Source of the DNA: UBA1952 sp965246765
GTDB lineage: Bacteria > Bacteroidota > Bacteroidia > Chitinophagales > Chitinophagaceae
Assembly (NCBI GenBank): GCA_965246765.1
Contig: CBDFFJ010000004.1
Coordinates: forward strand, 372,001 to 436,000
Direction of reading: 5' to 3'
DNA: 64,000 nt
The notes beneath the pieces were generated by a model. It was given only the letters and a program-made list of their open reading frames with translations. It did no database searches and was not told where the DNA came from. Below, in pieces: positions 27,324-37,400 of the stretch. Every line of letters begins with the position of its first letter. The stretch's first letter is position 1. The position numbers were made by a program, and so were the translations under genes.

Positions 27324-28934
27324 ATGCTTCCTTCCCTGAGCGGCACAGATGTAATTACGGCCAAGGTCTTCATCAACGGTGTAGAGCTTGCCAGTGACAT
27401 CTTATTGCAGGAGATGAGCGTCAGCAATTCGGTCAACAAAATTGCCGGCGCTAAGCTTCGCTTTCAGGACGGAAGCATCAGCGACCGCGATTTTCCGCTT
27501 TCAAATGATGATCGCTTCAAGCCGGGAAGCGAGCTTAAGGTGCAGCTTGGCTACAGCGGCGAAACAGAAACGGTGTTTGAGGGCATCATTATCAAGCACG
27601 GCCTCAAAGTGCGCAGCACATCGGCGCCGGAGCTGCATATAGAGGCTAAGGACAAAGCAGTGAAGCTCACGGGCGCACGTAAGAGCGCATACTTCATTGA
27701 TAAGACAGATAGCGACATCCTTCAGCAGTTGGCCGGCGAGCTGCCGGTAGAGGCGGATAGTACCAGCTTCTCTCACAAACAGCTTGTACAGTTTGACGCT
27801 ACCGATTGGGACTTTATGATACTGCGCGCCGAGGCAAACGGGATGCTGGTAGTGACAGAAAACAATGGGCTTAAAATTAAAAAGCCGGCCATTGGCGCGC
27901 CCGTGCTGACTGCCAGCTTCGGCACGAATGTGCGCGACTTTGAGGCCGAGATGGACGCGCGGAAGAGCGTAGCATCTATTACCAGCCAGTCCTGGGATTT
28001 CTCCCAACAGCAACTGGAGGCATCCGGGGCCGGCGCGGCTGTATTCACGGAAGCCGGAAACATTTCGGCCTCTGAATTAGGCGCTGTTCTGGGCGCCGAA
28101 CCTAAGCTGATCCACACTGGCAACCTGACTCAGCCGCAGCTTCAGGACTGGACAGACGCCCAGGATGTGAGGCGCCTGCTTTCCAAAATTGCGGGCCGCC
28201 TACGTATAGATGGCAATGCCGCCGTGAAGCCAGGTACTACCATCACCCTGGAAGGACTGGGCGACCGCTTTAATGGCGACGTCTTCGTAACCGGCGTACA
28301 GCACTATTACAACGGCATGTGGTATTCGGATGTGCAGTTCGGTCTTCGGGACGATATGTTTTACAAGAAAGACGACGTAATGGACAAGCCTGCTAAGGGT
28401 TTGCTTGCCGGAATCAACGGCTTGCAGATTGGCGTGGTAACCGATCTGGACGACCCGGACGGCCAGTATCGCGTAAAAGTGAAGCTCCCCATGGTTGGCG
28501 AGGAAGAGGCATTGTGGGCACGCGTTGCGACTCTGGATGCCGGCGATCAGCACGGCAGCTACTTCAGGCCGCAGATTGGCGACGAGGCAGTGCTGGGCTT
28601 CCTGAACGATGACCCGCGTGAGGTGATCATTCTCGGCTACATGCACAGCAAAGACACACGTCCATCGCCCCTCCCGGTTGACACTGGCGCTCTACAGTAT
28701 GGGTTCATTACCAAAGAAGGCAATAAGCTGATACTGGACGATACCAATAAAAGCATGAAGCTCATTGTAAATGGTAGTGGCGGCGAAAAGTCTGTGATAA
28801 TCAACGACAGCAGTGGAGCCATAGAGATGAAAGATGAGCATGGTAATACGATTAAGATGGAAGCCTCCGGCATAACCATCCAGGCCGGCAGCGGCAACGT
28901 GACGATTAAAGGAACTCAGGTATTGATCAATTAA
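27324..28934 (+). CDS. eCIS central spike protein (VgrG/Pvc8-like)
   Basis: A 536-residue protein starting MLPSLSGTDVITAKVFINGV. The N-terminal 350 residues form the phage late-control gpD/gp27-like hub. An OB-fold gp5-like domain follows (about 370-450), with QIGVVTDLDDPDGQYRVKVK, MVGEEEALWARVATLDAGDQ and RPQIGDEAVLGFLNDD, the characteristic VgrG spacing. A short beta-helix ends the protein (IKMEASGITIQAGSG, then VTIKGTQVLIN). No evolved toxin domain is fused at the C-terminus, so cargo is delivered otherwise. The PAAR tip is next to it. Confidence 0.96.
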   Translation: MLPSLSGTDVITAKVFINGVELASDILLQEMSVSNSVNKIAGAKLRFQDGSISDRDFPLSNDDRFKPGSELKVQLGYSGETETVFEGIIIKHGLKVRSTSAPELHIEAKDKAVKLTGARKSAYFIDKTDSDILQQLAGELPVEADSTSFSHKQLVQFDATDWDFMILRAEANGMLVVTENNGLKIKKPAIGAPVLTASFGTNVRDFEAEMDARKSVASITSQSWDFSQQQLEASGAGAAVFTEAGNISASELGAVLGAEPKLIHTGNLTQPQLQDWTDAQDVRRLLSKIAGRLRIDGNAAVKPGTTITLEGLGDRFNGDVFVTGVQHYYNGMWYSDVQFGLRDDMFYKKDDVMDKPAKGLLAGINGLQIGVVTDLDDPDGQYRVKVKLPMVGEEEALWARVATLDAGDQHGSYFRPQIGDEAVLGFLNDDPREVIILGYMHSKDTRPSPLPVDTGALQYGFITKEGNKLILDDTNKSMKLIVNGSGGEKSVIINDSSGAIEMKDEHGNTIKMEASGITIQAGSGNVTIKGTQVLIN

Positions 28935-28948
28935 AAACGAAACAGACG

Positions 28949-29245
28949 ATGCCCGGTGCAGCCTGCGTAGGCGACAATCACAGCTGTCCCATGGTAAACC
29001 CGGGCAGCGGCAATCCGCATACCGGCGGGCCTATTATGCCGGCCGGAGTGCCAACAGTAATCATTGGCGGCAAGCCCGCCGCGGTCGTCGGTACGATGTG
29101 CACCTGCGCGGGGCCGCCGGACAGCATCATTGCCGGGAGCGCAACAGTAAAACTCGGCGGTCAGCCTGCCGCGCGCATGGGCGACAGCACCGCGCATGGA
29201 GGAAGCATCACGGCTGGCAGCAGTACAGTAATAATCGGCGGATAG
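28949..29245 (+). CDS. eCIS PAAR-repeat tip protein
   Basis: A 98-residue PAAR protein with three PAAR-like stretches. PTVIIGGKPAAVVGTMCTCA and TVKLGGQPAARMGDSTAHGG are classic, followed by STVIIGG at the end. Zn2+-binding His/Cys residues (CTC, HGG) are present. It sharpens the VgrG-like spike. It lies 14 bases downstream of the spike gene. Confidence 0.96.
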   Translation: MPGAACVGDNHSCPMVNPGSGNPHTGGPIMPAGVPTVIIGGKPAAVVGTMCTCAGPPDSIIAGSATVKLGGQPAARMGDSTAHGGSITAGSSTVIIGG

Positions 29246-29266
29246 CCGCGTCATAAAACAGAAAAC

Positions 29267-29740
29267 ATGGTAGCAACAGATAAATCATTTCTCGGTACCG
29301 GCTGGAGCTTCCCGCCTACGTTCCGCCGCGAATTTTACGGCGTTGAGATGGTCAGCGATGAGGCTAATGTTCACAAAAGCATTCACATTATCCTGCAAAC
29401 GCGGTCAACAGGGCAGGTGACCGTGAAGGGCAAGGACGGAGTGGCCGAGGTGCGCACTATCTCGGGCGAGCGGGTGCTGCAGCCCACATTCGGCTGCAAC
29501 CTTCTTCCCTATGTTTTCGAGCCGATGAATGCGCCCAATATCGCAATGATAGAACGCGTAGTGCGCGAGGCATTGGTACTTAATGAGCCGCGCATCATTG
29601 TCCAGGACATTCTTTCTACTCCCGATAACGTAAGCGGCGTATTGCTGATAAGCATTGATTACACCATCATCAGCACCAACACGCGGTACAACTATGTGTT
29701 TCCATTTTACATGAATGAGGCTACCAACCTCGCTAAATAA
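29267..29740 (+). CDS. eCIS baseplate wedge protein (gp25/GPW-like, Pvc9)
   Basis: A 157-residue gp25-like lysozyme-fold wedge protein. The signature is SFLGTGWSFPPTF at the N-terminus, SGERVLQPTFGCNLLPYVFEP in the middle and MIERVVREALVLNEPRIIV helices later. It nucleates the baseplate-sheath contact in T4, T6SS and eCIS. Position between PAAR and the Pvc11-like baseplate gene is typical, with gaps of 21 and 8 bases. Confidence 0.95.
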   Translation: MVATDKSFLGTGWSFPPTFRREFYGVEMVSDEANVHKSIHIILQTRSTGQVTVKGKDGVAEVRTISGERVLQPTFGCNLLPYVFEPMNAPNIAMIERVVREALVLNEPRIIVQDILSTPDNVSGVLLISIDYTIISTNTRYNYVFPFYMNEATNLAK

Positions 29741-29748
29741 CGCTATCC

Positions 29749-32700
29749 ATGAGCGATTGTAATTGCCATTCTGAAATAACCCGCGACGGATCAGGTCAGC
29801 TGCAGCGATACCTTAAAGCGCTTGATCCTTCGTATGCCCCGGTTGACGGCCGCAGCATGGAAGACCTGCTGGTGTTCGCAAAACGTTATGCAAAGCAAAT
29901 CCGCTTCTACGACGTGCCTGAAAGCAGCATGCAGGAAGCAGATCCCAAAAAGCCGGCGGCCACATGGAGCGAGTTTTTCCGGAATGATATGGCGGTGATT
30001 GCCGCTTCTCTTTCCATAACAGATCTGGAGCAGATAAAGAAAGACTATGACGAGACCAATGCGAAGCTGAATCAGCATCCCACCGAAGACCTCTATGCGG
30101 CGCTCTACACCAATATACTTGGCATGGCCGCCCGGATTGACAGATGGTACAGCACATCGCTCGCTGGTTATCCGCTCCGCAATGATCTGGAGCTTGGCAT
30201 TGCCTCCAGCCTCAGGCCTGCTATGCAGCAGATCATGGCTTATGAGAAAGGTTATCCGCTTGTGGAAGGCAGGCCGCTTAAACTGGATTATGCCGCCATC
30301 AGCAACAGGGATCTTTGGGGACTGGATGATGAGGTAGTCGCAGACACCGGCATCTACGCTGGCGCAACTCCCGGCGAGAAAATGCTCCACGCATCGCTCT
30401 TCACAGAAGACGTTTTCCTGAAGTTCTACAGCTTCATGACCACGCTGGTGCGCAACGGAGACGACTATCTGAGGTTTGCGCTGCAGGATTATCCGAAACA
30501 TCAGCCGCACATGGCGCTGTTCATCGCCTTCCTCGAAATATTCAGGCTGGCTCAGGACCAGATGAACGGCCTTACCGGCAGGATGCTGGACTTTTATTAT
30601 CGTGATGTGCTGCACCTGTCGGAGCATGCGTCCGCGCCCGACCGGGTGCATCTGGTTTTTGAGTTGGCTAAAGATGTCGCCGAATATGATCTTGCGGGTG
30701 GCACTACCCTGCTGGCAGGCAAAGACGCGTCTGGCAAAGAACAGGTATATGCTTTAGAGACCGACGCCATTCTGAATAGTGCGAAGGTCAGCGAGCTGAA
30801 AACGCTTTTTATCCAGAAACGCGCCCTTACGAGCGCCGCCACCGGACAGGCAGCTCAGAGTCTTTCTGCCTTCTATGCCCGGCCGGTCGCGAAATCTGCC
30901 GACGGAAAGGGAGCGAAGTTTACGGTTGCGGCGCCCAAATGGCCCACCCTTGGTGAAGGCTGGCCGACGATTGAACGCCCGCAAAACATTTGTGAGTATC
31001 TGCAGGCTGTGGACGTATTGGGCAACACGCCCGCGTCTGCAGAAGTAGGCTTTGCAGTCGCATCGCCTCAGCTGCTGCTGCAAGGCGGCAAACGATTGCT
31101 GAAGATCAAATTTGAAGGGCTCTATCAGATCAGCCAGATTTATAACGTCGACGGCGACCATGCGCTCAGCATTTCGCTCAGCGCAGAGAAAGCTTGGCTG
31201 GAAATACCGGAGGCAAAATTGTCTGCTAAGTATCTGGATGCTATAGCAAAGGCGGCTGATCAGATAATGATCGAAGGCGAGTTTCCTGCTGATAACGGAG
31301 GTGATGCGGGCTTCTTCATCGCAAACGGCTCGCTTTACATTTATCTCCCTATATCAGCGCCGCCTATTGTCGCCTTTGATCCCAAACTGCACACCGGTAG
31401 AAACTATGATACGAAGCACCCGGTTATGCAGGTAAGCATTAATCCGGCAGCCGGTGTTGATGAGAAGGTATATCAGTCAAAGGGTATCGGCAGTTTTTCT
31501 GTTGAGGTGCGGGTAGGCTCCGTTCACAGGCAGCAGCAAAAACAGAATGCCGGAAAAGTCCCGCCGCCGGCATTATTTAGTCAGGGCCCGTCACCAGAAG
31601 ACGTTTCTAACAGCATTCCCGCAGCGCAGACAATTCACGCGCAGGATGTGCAGATTGACGGGCTGCGCAAGCTTACGCTGCAAAACGACCTCGGGCTCTT
31701 GGACCCCAATAAGCCCTTTGACCCGTTCACCAGCTATCCCACAGCCGGCAAGTCGCTTTACATAGGGAGTGATGAGATTTTCAACAAAAACATCAGCGAG
31801 CTCGCCATTGAGATATCCACGACACAGGATGGAAGTCTGCCTGTAAAATTTAAGCCCAGGGTACTGCTGGACCGTTCCTGGCTGCGCCTAGCTGACGTAG
31901 ATAGTTTTGGCAATGCGAAGGAGCGCCTCGCAAAAGACGAATTGGCGTACAACATCTACAACCGCGTGACGGGTGAGCAGGAAGTGCCTGTTGGCGACGC
32001 CGGCACGGTCACTGCGCTTAAAGCAGTTCCGCTGCGGACGGCGCGGACGCCACTGATTAGCGCCCAGGCATGGAGCGGCGCTCAGGCCAGGGGCTTTTTG
32101 CGTATAGATCTGGACTCGGCGGATAATCAAAACGGCATAAACGGAGACAATTTTGAGGCGTCTGCCGCACTTGCGCCGCTGCTGCAAATCAAAGAGCTTG
32201 CGGTAAGCTACTACTCAATGCTGGAAGGCCTGGAGCAAGGAATAGATCAGATGTTTCACATCTACCCTTTCGGCGTAGCAGAAATCCAGATTCCCGCTTT
32301 TGTCGGCAAAGATGCCAGCGGATTGCTGGTTGCAACAACGATTCCTGCATCAAGAAAGACGCTGCTGAACGCACGCAACCTCATCTTCCCGCAATTTACA
32401 TTCACCAACCCCGACGAGCGCTACACTGCCGTCCTGACATCTACGCCAGGCAGCAATAGCGGCATCAACTACAACCAGAATGCGCTGAACAACGGCAGCG
32501 CCGGTGCGGACACATACTCAATTGAGGCGCTGCGTGAAAAGTTTAAAAATGATAAGGCGAGCCTGCTCATGTTAGAAGCCAGCGGGCTGGCGGAAAAGCA
32601 GGGCGACATACCCAATCAATATTACGCAGCAGCACACTATGACCCTGCCGACCCGGCAACGAAATTTGTAGGACAGGAAGAAGGCATGCTCTTCATAGGA

Positions 32701-34398
32701 CTGGAAGGCGCAAAGCCGCTGATGACCGTTTCGCTGCTCTTCCAGTTTGCCGAAGGAAGCGCGAAGGATAATGACAGCGACCCGCCGAAAATCAACTGGG
32801 CCTATCTGGCCGGTAACGAATGGCGGCCGCTCAAGGGCGAGCACCTCGTTGCCGATGATACATATGGCTTTCAGACTACGGGTATTGTAAAACTGGAAAT
32901 ACCAGCGGACGCCACCACATCGCACAGCATTATCACCGATGGGCTGCATTGGTTTTCTGCCAGTGTGAGCAGCAAAAGCGAGTGCATTCCGCAAGCCGTG
33001 GACGTTGTAGCGCAGGCGGTAATGGCGCGCTTTCAGGATGCTGGTAATGCGCAATCGCATTTTGACGCTCCCTTGCCCGCCGGCAGCATCGCCAAGCTGC
33101 AAACCGCCGCGGCTGAGGTTAGCAAGGTTTCGCAGCCTTTCGCTTCGTTTGACGGCAAGCACCGGGAAGTAGGAAAGGAGTTCTATACAGGCGTCAGCGA
33201 GCGTCTGCGCCACAAGGGGCGGGCCGTCACCAGCTGGGATTTTGAGCATCATGTGCTTGCACGCTTTCCGTCAATCTATAAAGTAAAATGCGTTCAGCAC
33301 ACAGACCAGAATTGCCTCTGCAGGACGCCGGAAGCTACATCGGCGGCACTCCTTGATGAGCGCCGGCAAAAAATGTTGGAAGGGTTGAACGAAAAGTCCA
33401 CACATCCGGATCCGACCGCGGAGGCGCCGCTCCCAAAACTGGCAGTAAAGTGCTGCGGGCCGCAAATCGCGCCCGGCCATGTGCTAATCGTCCCGATACC
33501 CAACCTGAAAAACCGCAACGATGCGAACCCGTTGCAGCCTAAGACCACGCGGCGCACGTTGCTGGAAATTGAGGCTCATCTGAAAAGGCTGACTTCGCCG
33601 TTCGTGCATGTGCATGCCCGCAATCCGGTGTATGAGGAAGTATTGGTTTTTTTCCGCGTACAGTTTTATGCAGGTGTGGACAAAGGTTACTATCTGAAAA
33701 AGCTCAACAACGATATAGTCCGCTATCTCACGCCCTGGGCTTTTGACGATACCGTTGATGTGGAATTTGGGAAGAAGGTGTACGCTTCGGCTATCATCAA
33801 CTTTATTGAGGAGCGGCCCTATGTAGATTTCATTACCGATTTTATAATGAATGTCTGCCTTCACAAGTGCTGCGAGCCAAAGAAGCTGCTTGGTTTTACC
33901 GGAGAAGGCAGCAATATGCATGATGCAAGCGACAGCGACCACGACACCACTGATGAAATTGCCGGCGTGCGGAATTGCAGCGACATGGAAAAGCTGTTGC
34001 TTACCGCCAAACTTGACGGCTATGTCGTCGCCACGCCTTCAACGCCAAGATCCATACTGGTGTCGGCGCAAAAGCACATCATTGTCCCCTACGAGGCGCC
34101 CGTAAAGCAATCGGCCTGTGAAAAGCCGAAAACCGGCGGCTCCGCTGCGCCCGCAGAAGAGCAAAAAGATACGACGCCTCCGCCTAAGGTTAAAGTAGAA
34201 GAAGCAAAGCCTGCAATAGCGCCTGCTGCACCAGCACCAGCTCCCCCGCTGGCGCCTGCGCCGGCAAAGGATACCGCCAAAGTGCCTGCAAAGTCTATAA
34301 CGGCGCCCGAAAAGAAAATCCTCAAAAAAACAGTGAAGAATCCGGCAGAAGTGAAGCAGGTAACGAAGCCCAAAGAGGAAAACCCCGGCAAACCATAA
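29749..34398 (+). CDS. eCIS large baseplate protein (Pvc11/gp6-like, BaseplateJ-type)
   Basis: A 1549-residue protein, large for this class (Pvc11-like proteins are usually shorter). Most of the protein is a baseplate-J-like assembly, with alternating beta domains and repeats such as EYDLAGGTTLLAGKDASGKEQVYA near residue 310 and a conserved C-terminal part including RRTLLEIEAHLKRLTSPFVHVHARNPVYEEVLVF (about 1260-1300). The C-terminal end (about 1450-1549) is a low-complexity Lys/Pro/Ala-rich tail with alternating acidic and basic patches. It forms the wedge that clamps the spike hub. Begins eight bases after the gp25-like gene. Confidence 0.85.
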   Translation: MSDCNCHSEITRDGSGQLQRYLKALDPSYAPVDGRSMEDLLVFAKRYAKQIRFYDVPESSMQEADPKKPAATWSEFFRNDMAVIAASLSITDLEQIKKDYDETNAKLNQHPTEDLYAALYTNILGMAARIDRWYSTSLAGYPLRNDLELGIASSLRPAMQQIMAYEKGYPLVEGRPLKLDYAAISNRDLWGLDDEVVADTGIYAGATPGEKMLHASLFTEDVFLKFYSFMTTLVRNGDDYLRFALQDYPKHQPHMALFIAFLEIFRLAQDQMNGLTGRMLDFYYRDVLHLSEHASAPDRVHLVFELAKDVAEYDLAGGTTLLAGKDASGKEQVYALETDAILNSAKVSELKTLFIQKRALTSAATGQAAQSLSAFYARPVAKSADGKGAKFTVAAPKWPTLGEGWPTIERPQNICEYLQAVDVLGNTPASAEVGFAVASPQLLLQGGKRLLKIKFEGLYQISQIYNVDGDHALSISLSAEKAWLEIPEAKLSAKYLDAIAKAADQIMIEGEFPADNGGDAGFFIANGSLYIYLPISAPPIVAFDPKLHTGRNYDTKHPVMQVSINPAAGVDEKVYQSKGIGSFSVEVRVGSVHRQQQKQNAGKVPPPALFSQGPSPEDVSNSIPAAQTIHAQDVQIDGLRKLTLQNDLGLLDPNKPFDPFTSYPTAGKSLYIGSDEIFNKNISELAIEISTTQDGSLPVKFKPRVLLDRSWLRLADVDSFGNAKERLAKDELAYNIYNRVTGEQEVPVGDAGTVTALKAVPLRTARTPLISAQAWSGAQARGFLRIDLDSADNQNGINGDNFEASAALAPLLQIKELAVSYYSMLEGLEQGIDQMFHIYPFGVAEIQIPAFVGKDASGLLVATTIPASRKTLLNARNLIFPQFTFTNPDERYTAVLTSTPGSNSGINYNQNALNNGSAGADTYSIEALREKFKNDKASLLMLEASGLAEKQGDIPNQYYAAAHYDPADPATKFVGQEEGMLFIGLEGAKPLMTVSLLFQFAEGSAKDNDSDPPKINWAYLAGNEWRPLKGEHLVADDTYGFQTTGIVKLEIPADATTSHSIITDGLHWFSASVSSKSECIPQAVDVVAQAVMARFQDAGNAQSHFDAPLPAGSIAKLQTAAAEVSKVSQPFASFDGKHREVGKEFYTGVSERLRHKGRAVTSWDFEHHVLARFPSIYKVKCVQHTDQNCLCRTPEATSAALLDERRQKMLEGLNEKSTHPDPTAEAPLPKLAVKCCGPQIAPGHVLIVPIPNLKNRNDANPLQPKTTRRTLLEIEAHLKRLTSPFVHVHARNPVYEEVLVFFRVQFYAGVDKGYYLKKLNNDIVRYLTPWAFDDTVDVEFGKKVYASAIINFIEERPYVDFITDFIMNVCLHKCCEPKKLLGFTGEGSNMHDASDSDHDTTDEIAGVRNCSDMEKLLLTAKLDGYVVATPSTPRSILVSAQKHIIVPYEAPVKQSACEKPKTGGSAAPAEEQKDTTPPPKVKVEEAKPAIAPAAPAPAPPLAPAPAKDTAKVPAKSITAPEKKILKKTVKNPAEVKQVTKPKEENPGKP

Positions 34399-34413
34399 CA
34401 CAACACACCCGCC

Positions 34414-37400
34414 ATGCCCGAATTTCTATCATTAGTCAAAGCCAACCCGCTGCTGCCGGCAGAGGACTTCCTTGCTATGCGCCGGCAGGGCATCAAGAGC
34501 ATTGAGCGGCTTTCGTCCGACACGTGGACAGACTACAATCTTTCCGATCCCGGCATCACCATTCTTGAAGCGGTATGCTATGCCATTACCGACCTATCCT
34601 ACAGAACGGGCTTTGACGTAAAAGACATTCTGGCGCAGCAAGAGCCGGACGAGGACGCCTGGAAAGACGTATTCTACACCGCCAGGCAGATACTGCACAA
34701 TAGCGCCCTTACGGCAACCGACTACCGCAAGCTGATCCTGGATGTGGCCGGTGTGCGCAATGCCTGGATAACGCCGTCAAAGGACTATGAAGTCCCCCTG
34801 TGGATAGATTACAAAAAGGCGGAGCGGCGCACAGAGGAAGGCTGCAGCTGTGATGACGCGGACGACAAAATCTGTATCGGTAAGCTGTCGCTTTATCCCT
34901 GGGATGAGACGGCCGGAGGCAATGAAAAGCTGCTTGCGGAATTACAGGCCGATCTGGTTAAGCTTAATAAGGGAAAAGCCAAGCTGCAGGAAATACTTAA
35001 AAATGCGAAGGACGCAGCTCCGCTTGCCGATGCGCAGGCAAAGCTGACGAATACAGAGGCGAAGATCGCTGAGCTGAATGACAAAATCACTCAGGTTCAG
35101 AGCGTCAGGTCAGACATTCCATCAAAAATCGTGGAGCTGGAAGGCCTGCTGAATGTGACTATTGAGTATGAGGAAGATATTCTGGAAGAAGCGCACCGTG
35201 AAGATGTGCGCCAGCAGGTTATTGAGCGTCTGCAAGGGCACCGGAACCTGTGCGAGGACTTCCTGTCCGTAAACGCAGCCGAATACCTTGACTTCGGAAT
35301 AGGCGCTTCCTTTGAGCTTGAGGAGGCCGCCGACGCGGATAAGGTGCTGGCGCAAATCTTCTTTATCATCTACAAATACTTTACGCCCTCGGTGCCCTTC
35401 TGCACCATAGAGCAACTGATGAAGCGGGGCATGTCTGTGGACGAGATTTTTGAAGGGCCGGCGTTGCGGAACGGCTTCATCGTTACTGAAGACCTGGATG
35501 CCACAGAACTTTTCCGAGATATTCGTCTTTCCGACATCATCAGTGAGATATCCGACATCCCCGGACTCAAAGCTATCCTGTTTCTAAGGCTGCCATTCCT
35601 GGGCTTTGATCAAAAGGATGAGCGCAATTCATTCTTCAACGAATGGGTGAGATTTCTGACGGAAGAACGCAAGATTGCACGCATACAGCCATCCATGTCC
35701 TCGGTAATGTTTTGCAAGGAAGCCGAGTTTATCACTTACAACGTCAATGCAGCTACCGACCGCCGGCCCGACCGGATGCAGAAGCTGTTTTATGATGCAA
35801 AAGCGCTGGAGCGCAAATACCGGCTTAAGGGAACCGCACTTGACTTTCCCGTTCCGGAAGGCGAATACAAGGACTTGCAGGATTTTTACCCGGTCACCTA
35901 TACGCTGCCGGACTGCTACGGCGTCAAAAAAGGCGTGCTGCCCGAAGACGCTACTGCCGAACGAAAGGCGCAGGCATTGCAGCTCAAAGGCTATCTGCTG
36001 TTTTTTGAGCAGATTATGTCAGACTATCTCGTTCAATTAGACAGCCTTCGCAGCCTTTTCTCGTTTAAGGATTCCGGAAAAAGCACCCGGTTTACCAAAG
36101 TGCTTCGTGACTTGGACGGCATCAGGGAGTTGCTGCCAGACCACGGCCATGCCAACCACCACGGCCCTAATCACGAGGGGCAGGTGTACCATGATTTCAA
36201 AGAGGTGCTGGAAAATCTAACCGAGACGCCGGAACAATTTGCCGTTCGCCGCAACCGTTTTCTGAATCACATGCTCGCCAGATTCAGCGAGGATATGAGC
36301 GAGTACGAAGAAATCATGACCGGGCTTTTCCCCTACAAGGCCGCTGAGCGTCTGGTTGGCGATAAGGTTCGGGTGCTGCAGGGCGGAGAATACTTCCAGA
36401 TAAGCACCGACCGGGCGCAGGGGTACAACTACACCAAAATGGACACCTGGGATACGCTGAACGTATCCGGTACGGAGCGCCGCGTGAGCAGGCTGTTAGG
36501 CTTTTCACAAGCAACCCGCCGAAGCCTGACGCCGGAATACATTATCATAGAAACCTGGCTGCCCGGCGGACAGGAGAAAGGTTTTCTGAACAAAGGGGAC
36601 AGCGAAAAGAAGTACAATACCATCCGGATTGTTGACCCGCAAGACCGGGAGCGCACATTGCTGACGAGTGTGCGCGTAAAAGACGGCTGCTGCACAGAAG
36701 ACCTGCTGATGGCCATACTGGAACATGCCGGAGAGCGCCGCTACTTCATCTTTCACGACGAGCGCAAGCCGCTCAGCCGTAAAACTGCCGGTATAGTGGG
36801 CAACTTCTGGTTTGAGCTGGTGGACGACACGAATCCGATGGTTGCGGTTTCGCTGGCAGCAAGTGAGAAGTTCAAGAATCGCGAAGAGCGCGATAAAGCT
36901 TTTCACCGGCTGCAGGCTGTGATCATTATGATGGACGATAACGAGGGTCTTCACCTCGTAGAGCACCTGCTGTTGCGACCTAAGATGGACAAGATTCTGG
37001 ATGAGGACGGCATTCCCGTTGACGTAGCGCTGCTGAACATCTGCCTGGACGATTGCGACCTCAATAAGGGCCTTGATGAGGGCACCGATGTGCCGCCATA
37101 CCGCAAAAAAATTTCGCGCACGCCTGCTGAAAAGTGCTATGACCAGATGCCCTGGGTGCTGGAGTACCTCAGGATGAAGCCGCTGGAAAGCGGCGGCGCC
37201 ACAAATCGCTCCATGCTGTTTGCAGAGACCTTTCCGGCAGATGAGAAGGAAAAAGATCCCGTTCCCCTGAAGTTTCGCAAGTATGAGGCCCTCACCAGGC
37301 GTGTGCGCGACCTGCAGGAATTTGGCTCGGAGCGTGTGAACTACCAGATTGTGCGCAACGGCGAGGAAGACGACCTGAGCAAAGTAAAATGGAGCTTCAT

